Below are positions 35,360 to 40,922 of a stretch of 40,922 bases of DNA, piece by piece. A model generated the notes under the pieces. The model searched no databases. It worked only from the letters and a program-made list of their open reading frames with translations, and had not been told where the DNA came from. Origin of the DNA: Cyanobium sp. (GTDB taxonomy: Bacteria; Cyanobacteriota; Cyanobacteriia; PCC-6307; Cyanobiaceae); assembly GCA_007135755.1 (NCBI GenBank), contig SLIG01000036.1, forward strand, positions 1-40,922, given 5' to 3'. The translations under genes and the position numbers were made by a program. The first letter of the stretch is position 1, and every line of letters starts with the position of its first letter.

Positions 35360-37845
35360 CCCCGGATCCGGCGGCCACCGACGCCTGGTTCCGCGCCCTG
35401 CAACAGGCCCTGCAGCTGGAGGCGGAGCGGGGCTTCACCAACCTGATGGGGCGCCGGGAGCACTTCAGTGCCTTTCTCGCCCGCAGCCTCGGCCAGCCGC
35501 CGCCGGGCCTGAGGCCGGATGGTACTGAACAGGCGCTGGCACGCGACTTCGTCGGCTACCACCAGCTGAGCGCCAGCCAGCGGCAGGTGCTGGTGAGGCG
35601 TTGCCGGCAGCATCTGCACAGCTGGCGGCAACGGCTGCGCCCCTCCACTCCCCCGGCTCCACCCCGGTTGCGCCTGGGCAATGGGCCCTCCCGCGCAGGC
35701 GAGCGCGGCCCCGGTGAACCATTCAACCCCGATACCCCCCTGGCTGAGATCCGCGGCGTCGGTCCGCGCACCGCCACCCGTCTGGCCCAGCTCGGCCTGT
35801 TCGTGGTGCGCGACCTGGTGCACTATTACCCGCGTGACTACCTCGACTACGCCAACCTGGTGCGCATCCATGCGCTGGTGCCGGGAACCACGGCCACGAT
35901 CGTGGCCACGGTGCGTCGCTGTCGCAGTTTCGTCAGTCCCCGCAATCCCCAGCTGGCGATCCTGGAGCTGCAGCTCGCCGATCCCACCGGCCGTCTGCGC
36001 GTCAGCCGCTTCTTCGCCGGCCGCCGCTTCACCAGTCCGGCCTGGCTGAAGCTGCAGGAGCGCCAGTTTCCCACGGGCGCCACCCTGGCGGTGAGCGGGC
36101 TGGTGAAGGAGAGCCCGTACGGCCCCCAGTTCCAGGATCCGCTGCTGGAGGTGCTGGCCAGCCCCCAGGCCCCCGTGCGCTCTCCCCAGATCGGCCGCCT
36201 GATCCCCGTCTATGGCCTCACCGAGGGCCTCGGCGCCGACCGTCTGCGCCAGGCGATCGGCGCCGTGCTGCCGGTGGTGCGGCGCTGGCCGGAACCCCTG
36301 CCCCAGCCCCTGCTGGCCCAGGAGCGGCTGATCGATCGCGCCCAGGCCCTCGAGCAGATCCACGACCCGCCCGACCGCGACCAGCTCCAGGCCAGCCGCC
36401 GCCGCCTGGTGTTCGATGAATTCCTGCTGCTGCAGCTGGGGCTGCTGCAGCGCCGCCGCCAGCTCACCAGCCGGCCGGCACCGCCCCTCACCCCGGCCTT
36501 GCCCGGCCTCGCCGACGCTGGCACGGGGTTGCTGCAGCGGTTCCTGGAGCTGCTGCCCTTCCCTCTCACCGCCGCCCAGGAGCGGGTGCTGGCGGAGATC
36601 CGCGCCGATCTGGCCCGCCCCCAGCCCATGGCCCGCCTGCTGCAGGGCGATGTGGGCAGTGGCAAGACCGTGGTGGCCATCGCCGCCCTGCTCACCGCCC
36701 TCGAGGCCGGCTGTCAGGGGGCGCTGATGGCCCCCACCGAGGTGCTGGCTGAGCAGCACCACGCCCGCCTCGACGACTGGCTGCCCCAGTTGCACGTGCG
36801 CTGTGCCCTGCTCACCGGTTCCACCCCGGCGCGGCGCCGGCGTGAGCTGCTCGAGGATCTGGTCAACGGCCAGCTGCAGCTGCTGGTGGGCACCCATGCC
36901 CTGCTGGAGGATCCGGTGCAGTTCGCTCGGCTGGGGCTGGTGGTGGTCGATGAGCAGCACCGCTTCGGGGTGCGCCAGCGCGACCGCCTGCTGCACAAGG
37001 GCCTGCAACCCCACCTGCTCACCATGACCGCCACGCCCATCCCGCGCACCCTCGCGCTGTCGTTGCACGGCGACCTGGAGGTGAGCCAGATCGATGAGTT
37101 GCCCCCTGGGCGCACGCCCATCCGCACCCGGTTGCTGGGGGCCTCCGAGCGGCAGCAGGCCTATGAACTGATCCGCGCTGAAGTGGCCCTGGGCCAGCGG
37201 GCCTATGTGGTGCTGCCCCTGGTGGAGGAGTCGGAGAAGAGCGATCTGCGCTCGGCCGTGGAGGTGCACCGCCAGCTGGCGGCGGAGGTGTTCCCGGAGC
37301 TGCAGGTGGGCCTGCTGCATGGCCGCCTGGCCAGTGCCGAGAAGCAGGCGGCCATCGCCGCCTTTGCCCGCGGCGACAGCCAGGTGCTGGTGAGCACCAC
37401 GGTGGTGGAGGTGGGGGTGGACGTGCCTGAAGCCAGCGTGATGGTGGTGGAGCACGCCGAGCGCTTCGGTCTGGCCCAGCTGCACCAGCTGCGTGGGCGG
37501 GTGGGGCGTGGCGCGGCAGCCTCCCATTGCCTGCTCATCCATGACGGCCGCAACCCCGTGGCCCGCCAGCGGCTGGAGGTGCTTGTGCGCTCCAGCGATG
37601 GCTTCGAAATCGCCGAGATGGATCTGCGCCTGCGCGGTCCGGGCCAGGTGCTGGGCACTCGCCAGAGCGGCCTGCCCGATCTGGCCCTGGCCAGCCTGGC
37701 GGATGATGGCGAGGTGCTGGAGCGGGCGCGAGCCGTGGCCAGGTCGATTCTGGAGCGGGATCCTGAGCTGGCCTCCCTTCCCCACCTGGCCCGGCTGCTG
37801 GAGCGGCAGCGGCGCAGACTCAGCGAACCCGCCCCCCTGAACTGA
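35329..37845 (+). CDS. recG: ATP-dependent DNA helicase RecG
   Basis: Branch-migrating helicase that remodels stalled forks and Holliday junctions. 838 residues from GTG 35329; an earlier in-frame ATG at 35227 lies deep in the previous gene. N-terminal cyanobacterial extension of about 130 residues, then the wedge domain (LAEIRGVGPRTATRLAQLGL, HYYPRDYLDY). Walker A GDVGSGKT near 440-447, DEQH near 541-544, TATPIPRTL and the RecG-specific TRB helical hairpin (LRLRGPGQVLGTRQSGLP) are all present. Confidence 0.95.
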   Translation: MAPGQPQVPVAPDPAATDAWFRALQQALQLEAERGFTNLMGRREHFSAFLARSLGQPPPGLRPDGTEQALARDFVGYHQLSASQRQVLVRRCRQHLHSWRQRLRPSTPPAPPRLRLGNGPSRAGERGPGEPFNPDTPLAEIRGVGPRTATRLAQLGLFVVRDLVHYYPRDYLDYANLVRIHALVPGTTATIVATVRRCRSFVSPRNPQLAILELQLADPTGRLRVSRFFAGRRFTSPAWLKLQERQFPTGATLAVSGLVKESPYGPQFQDPLLEVLASPQAPVRSPQIGRLIPVYGLTEGLGADRLRQAIGAVLPVVRRWPEPLPQPLLAQERLIDRAQALEQIHDPPDRDQLQASRRRLVFDEFLLLQLGLLQRRRQLTSRPAPPLTPALPGLADAGTGLLQRFLELLPFPLTAAQERVLAEIRADLARPQPMARLLQGDVGSGKTVVAIAALLTALEAGCQGALMAPTEVLAEQHHARLDDWLPQLHVRCALLTGSTPARRRRELLEDLVNGQLQLLVGTHALLEDPVQFARLGLVVVDEQHRFGVRQRDRLLHKGLQPHLLTMTATPIPRTLALSLHGDLEVSQIDELPPGRTPIRTRLLGASERQQAYELIRAEVALGQRAYVVLPLVEESEKSDLRSAVEVHRQLAAEVFPELQVGLLHGRLASAEKQAAIAAFARGDSQVLVSTTVVEVGVDVPEASVMVVEHAERFGLAQLHQLRGRVGRGAAASHCLLIHDGRNPVARQRLEVLVRSSDGFEIAEMDLRLRGPGQVLGTRQSGLPDLALASLADDGEVLERARAVARSILERDPELASLPHLARLLERQRRRLSEPAPLN

Positions 37846-37855
37846 TTCCGGAGCC

Positions 37856-38572
37856 GTGAGCCTGCGCCCCTGGTCTGCCATTCCCATCCACGATGGCGGC
37901 GATCCTCTCCAGCCCCTGCCCGCCGAGCTGCTGCGGCTGGAACCCCACCCCTACGCGGTCCTGGGCGCTCCTTACGGCAACGCCGGGTCGCCGTTTCGGC
38001 TGCGGCCGCAGGTGATTCAGCGCCTGCTGCGGGCCCAGGAGCTGCTGCGTCAATCCCAGCCCCGGTGGGGCCTGGCGATCTTCGATGCCTGGCGGCCCCT
38101 GGCGGTGCAGGCCTTCATGGTGGAGTACAGCGTCACCAGCACCTGCCGTGAACGGGGCATCGATCCCCACCAGAGCAGCCGCGAGCGCCAGGCCGTGGTG
38201 GCCGAGGTGGGCCGCTTCTGGGCTCCGCCCAGCGCCGATCCCGCAGCCCCGCCACCCCACAGCACCGGCGCGGCGGTGGATCTCACCCTCGCCAGCGGCA
38301 GCGGCGAGCCCGTGGAGATGGGATCGGCCATCGACGCCATCGGGCCGGTGTCGGAACCCGACCATTTCCTGGTTGCCAGCCAGGAGTGCCGCGATCCCCG
38401 CCTGCAGGAGCGTTATCTGAGCTGGCACCGCCGGCGCAGCCTGCTGCGCTCGGTGATGGAGCAGGCGGGCTTCGCCCAGCACCCCAACGAGTGGTGGCAC
38501 TTCAGCTGGGGCGATCAGCTCTGGGCCTGGAGCCGGGGGGAGCCGGCGGCACGCTTCGGACGGGTGGGCTGA
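37856..38572 (+). CDS. D-alanyl-D-alanine dipeptidase (VanX/DdpX-like)
   Basis: 238 residues, GTG start 10 bases after recG. M15D zinc dipeptidase: Arg80 in FDAWRP stabilises the transition state; zinc ligands are His135 and Asp142 in PPPHSTGAAVDLTL and His215 in NEWWHF with catalytic Glu212. No vanH or vanA ligase is nearby, and no signal peptide is seen, so a housekeeping role (D-Ala-D-Ala turnover, as for DdpX) is more likely than glycopeptide resistance. Confidence 0.9.
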   Translation: MSLRPWSAIPIHDGGDPLQPLPAELLRLEPHPYAVLGAPYGNAGSPFRLRPQVIQRLLRAQELLRQSQPRWGLAIFDAWRPLAVQAFMVEYSVTSTCRERGIDPHQSSRERQAVVAEVGRFWAPPSADPAAPPPHSTGAAVDLTLASGSGEPVEMGSAIDAIGPVSEPDHFLVASQECRDPRLQERYLSWHRRRSLLRSVMEQAGFAQHPNEWWHFSWGDQLWAWSRGEPAARFGRVG

Positions 38573-38580
38573 GGCCGAAT

Positions 38581-40380
38581 TCAGTTGGCGGCCACCGCCA
38601 GCAGCCGTTGCACCTCCTCGCGCCCGCTCTTCGCCACGAAGTCGCCGAAGCCCCGCCGCAGGCCGCCCTGGCGCCAGGCCAGCAGCAGCGGTTCGAGGGT
38701 GCCCTCGAGGGCGTGCAGGGGCATCTTCTCCAGGTAGGGCTCCGCCAGCCGGCTGAGCTGGGCACTGCCCCCAAGCCAGAGCTGGTACTGATCCACGCCG
38801 CTGCCCACCAGGCCCAGTTCGGCCATGTAGGGGCGGGCGCAACCGTTGGGGCAGCCGGTCATGCGCACCAGGATCGGCTTGTCGATCTGCAGCCTGTCGA
38901 GAAGGGATTCGAGCCGGTCGAGCACGTCCGGGAAGATGCGTTCCGACTCCGTCACCGCCAGCCCGCAGAGGGGGAGGGCAGGGCAGGCGATGCCGTGGCG
39001 GGAAAGCAGGGAGGTTTGCTCGGGTTTCTCCCAGCCCAGGCTCGCCAGCTCCACCTTGAGGCTGGAGCGCTGGGCGGTGCCGATGTTGCAGAGCAGGAGA
39101 TCCTGATTGGGCGTGACGCGCACCTCGAGTTTGTAGGTGTCCACCAGGCGCCGCAGGCCGGCCTTGCGTTCTCCGCTGAGGCGGCCACAGAGGAGGGGGA
39201 GGCCCACGAACCAGAGTCCGGGGCTCTGGCGGTGCCAGCCCAGGTAGTCCTCCAGCCGCGCCCGGGGCTCATCGCGCAGGGCACGCAGCGGATGGTGGAA
39301 GTAGGTGGAGCAGAGCTGTTCGCGGAACCAGACGACGCCGTTGTCGTGGATCAGGTATTTCATGCGGGCGTGGCGCCGCTGCTCCCGATCGCCATGGTCG
39401 CGTTGCAGGGCCACGATCGCCTGCACCAGATCGAGCACATGCTCATGGGCCACATAGCCGAGGGGATCGGCCGTGCGAGCAAAGGTCTCCTCCTTGTTGT
39501 GGGTGCGGCCCATGCCGCCGCCCACGTACACATTGCAGCCCTGAGGCCTGCCATTGGGATCACAGAACAGCACCAGACCGATGTCCTGGGTGAGCAGATC
39601 CACCGAGTTGTCGCCCGGCACCGTCACCGCCACCTTGAACTTGCGCGGCATGTAGGTACTGCCGTAGAGCGGCTCTGTGGCATCGCCACTGAACACGCCA
39701 CCATCGCTCTGGCGCTGCTTGACCCGACGAGCCCCGGCGCTGGGCTTGATCCGGTAGCTCAGATCGCCGTCCACCCACAGGTCGAGATAGGAGCCCTCTG
39801 CCGCCTGCGGCGCGAGCAGATCAGCGATGTCGTCGGCAAGGTCACGGGCCGCCGGATAGGCACCCTTGGCGTAGGGGGCCGCCGGGGCCATCACGTTGCG
39901 GTTGATGTCACCGCAGGCGGCCAGAGTGGAGCCCAGATGCCGCACGATCGTGCCGATCACCTCCTTGAGGTTCTCCTTGCGCACCCCGTGCATCTGAAAG
40001 GCCTGGCGGGTGGTGGCCCGCAGGGTGCCGTTTCCGAGCTGATCGGAGAGAGAATCGAGGGCCAGATAGAGAGGGGCAGGGATGCGGCCGCCGGGACTGC
40101 GCAGACGCAGCATCATCTGCCAATCCTTGTCCCGTCCCTTCTGGCGGTTGTCACGGTTGTCCTGCTGGTAGGAGCCGTGAAATTTGAGGATCTGTACTGC
40201 GGGATCCGTGAAATTCGGCTGGTCGTTGCCCAGCTCCGTGGCCAGCGGCTCGCGCAGATGGCCACTGTTGTGCTTGAGCTGCTCAAACTTGCTGGGCTGG
40301 CCGTTGCTGGGCGCGCTGGCGGGCGGCCGCGGGCTGGAGCCGGCGGGCAGCGTGGATCCGGAAGTCACTTTGGCGGACAC
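38581..40380 (-). CDS. sir: Ferredoxin-dependent sulfite reductase
   Basis: Six-electron reduction of sulfite to sulfide for cysteine synthesis, with siroheme and a 4Fe-4S cluster. 599 residues from GTG 40380; the upstream ATG at 40458 (or the frame start at 40500) is not supported by family start. Two sulfite/nitrite reductase repeats. The cluster Cys are CPALPLC (C-x5-C) and TGCPNGC (C-x3-C) in the C-terminal half. QPNFTDPAVQILKFHGSYQQDNRD near the N terminus is characteristic of the plant/cyanobacterial enzyme. Faces glyS. Confidence 0.95.
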   Translation of the reverse strand: MSAKVTSGSTLPAGSSPRPPASAPSNGQPSKFEQLKHNSGHLREPLATELGNDQPNFTDPAVQILKFHGSYQQDNRDNRQKGRDKDWQMMLRLRSPGGRIPAPLYLALDSLSDQLGNGTLRATTRQAFQMHGVRKENLKEVIGTIVRHLGSTLAACGDINRNVMAPAAPYAKGAYPAARDLADDIADLLAPQAAEGSYLDLWVDGDLSYRIKPSAGARRVKQRQSDGGVFSGDATEPLYGSTYMPRKFKVAVTVPGDNSVDLLTQDIGLVLFCDPNGRPQGCNVYVGGGMGRTHNKEETFARTADPLGYVAHEHVLDLVQAIVALQRDHGDREQRRHARMKYLIHDNGVVWFREQLCSTYFHHPLRALRDEPRARLEDYLGWHRQSPGLWFVGLPLLCGRLSGERKAGLRRLVDTYKLEVRVTPNQDLLLCNIGTAQRSSLKVELASLGWEKPEQTSLLSRHGIACPALPLCGLAVTESERIFPDVLDRLESLLDRLQIDKPILVRMTGCPNGCARPYMAELGLVGSGVDQYQLWLGGSAQLSRLAEPYLEKMPLHALEGTLEPLLLAWRQGGLRRGFGDFVAKSGREEVQRLLAVAAN

Positions 40381-40490
40381 GGCACGCGGGCGATCCTCAA
40401 CTCGCCGACCGTAGCGAACGGCAGTCGGCGAAGGCCGGTGAACCGGCAACCGTTCCATCCATAGAGTTGGCAGCTGTTCTGTCCCGTTCC
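40381..40490. promoter_or_regulatory. Divergent sir/glyS region with two inverted repeats
   Basis: 110 bases between divergent starts. Inverted repeat 1: CGCCGAC (40403-40409) with GTCGGCG (40424-40430), and an inner CGT/ACG pair. Inverted repeat 2: GCCGGT (40434-40439) with ACCGGC (40442-40447). On the sir transcript they would be hairpins 23 or more bases ahead of its GTG; in DNA they could be a regulator site. No CysR/NtcA consensus is recognised. Confidence 0.45.
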
Positions 40491-40922
40491 GTGTCGTCAT
40501 TGCTGCTGGAGATCGGAACCGAGGAGCTCCCCGCCGATTTCGTCCGCCTGGCCCTCCCCCAGCTGCAGGAACGGGTGGGAGCGGATCTGGCCGCGCAGCG
40601 CCTCGATCCGCTGTCCCTGGAGGTCACCGGCACCCCACGACGGTTGGCGGTGATCGTGGAGGGCCTGCCGGCGGCTCAGCAGGACCGCCGCGAGGAGCGC
40701 AAGGGGCCGCCGGCGGCCCAGGCGTTCCGCGATGGTCAACCCACTGCGGCCGCCATCGGTTTCGCCCGCCGCTGCGGGGTGGAGCCCGAGGCCCTGCAGG
40801 TGCGCGACACCGCCAAGGGTCCGTTCGTCTTCGCCCACACCGTGGAGCGCGGGGAGCCCACCGCCACTGTGCTGGTGCGGCTCATCCCCGACTGGATCCA
40901 GGCCCTGCAGGGCCGCCGCTTC
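40491..40922 (+). CDS. glyS: Glycyl-tRNA synthetase beta subunit, 5' part
   Basis: First 144 codons, running off the right edge without a stop. GTG start at 40491. The opening MSSLLLEIGTEELPADFVRLALPQL is the family start, followed by EVTGTPRRLAVIVEGLP and KGPPAAQAFRDGQPTAAAIGFARR, all strongly conserved in the beta subunit of the tetrameric bacterial enzyme. The alpha subunit gene is not in the window. Confidence 0.95.
   Translation, partial: MSSLLLEIGTEELPADFVRLALPQLQERVGADLAAQRLDPLSLEVTGTPRRLAVIVEGLPAAQQDRREERKGPPAAQAFRDGQPTAAAIGFARRCGVEPEALQVRDTAKGPFVFAHTVERGEPTATVLVRLIPDWIQALQGRRF

Noticed and set aside
35143-37887. Minus-strand open frame of 914 codons across recG
   Set aside because: recG on the plus strand has all helicase motifs; the antisense frame is Gln/His/Gly-rich filler.
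37856-38572. Glycopeptide-resistance cluster
   Set aside because: Only a VanX-like gene is present; ligase and dehydrogenase genes are absent.
38386-40464. Plus-strand open frame of 692 codons across sir
   Set aside because: Antisense to an unmistakable sulfite reductase.

Overview
The window is a dense, very GC-rich stretch of a cyanobacterial chromosome. Almost every third codon position is G or C, except in roughly the first 590 bases. The gene set includes phycobilisome and bilin genes (apcF, pcyA), Psb28, GUN4, SipA, a ferredoxin-type sulfite reductase, a DevBCA exporter and several small families known only from cyanobacteria. Together with the high GC and tight packing this suggests a picocyanobacterium of the Synechococcus/Cyanobium group; that placement is inference from gene content. 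No rRNA, tRNA, CRISPR array, insertion sequence or prophage is visible. No gene-free stretch exceeds about 225 bases; the longest are 15963-16185 and 32706-32862.

Layout. 1-1000: the start of a tandem-repeat protein of unusual composition on the minus strand and an unrecognised gene. 1065-3175, minus strand: a GapA-class GAPDH, a conserved small protein and a lumenal pentapeptide-repeat protein. 3237-9468, plus strand: one long co-oriented run, yraN, rsmA, ispE, a DUF3082 protein, pdhB, secD, secF and a small membrane protein, with many start/stop overlaps. 9503-10973, minus: AI-2E-type permease and psb28, divergent from gun4 (11089). 11890-14520: an anti-sigma-type ATPase, several small proteins and a methyltransferase. 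14544-15962 minus is glnA, divergent from apcF, which is followed by a serine-glyoxylate-type aminotransferase. 17946-19963: tadA divergent from a PLP decarboxylase. 20143-24941, minus: apparent operon bioY, lspA, FHA-PBP1A, DUF697 GTPase. 25049: sipA. 25323-27886, minus: a pair of M16 peptidase homologues, one with and one without the zinc motif. 27935-31470, plus: pcyA and devBCA. 31504-38572, plus: a tiny basic protein, a glycosyltransferase, rpsB, tsf, a conserved unknown, recG and a VanX-like dipeptidase. 38581-40380 minus is sir, divergent from the 5' part of glyS, which runs off the window.

Most of this is core picocyanobacterial housekeeping: translation (rpsB, tsf, glyS, rsmA, tadA), envelope and secretion (secDF, lspA, PBP1A, VanX-like), photosynthetic pigment and complex assembly (gun4, psb28, pcyA, apcF) and N/S assimilation (glnA, sir). 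I do not see an obviously new defence or mobile system. The items most worth a second look are the basic repeat protein at the left edge, the operon joining BioY, LspA, FHA-PBP1A and a DUF697 GTPase, the possible CTG starts at CTGA stop/start junctions, the paired palindromes between sir and glyS, and a His-rich small protein beside glnA.
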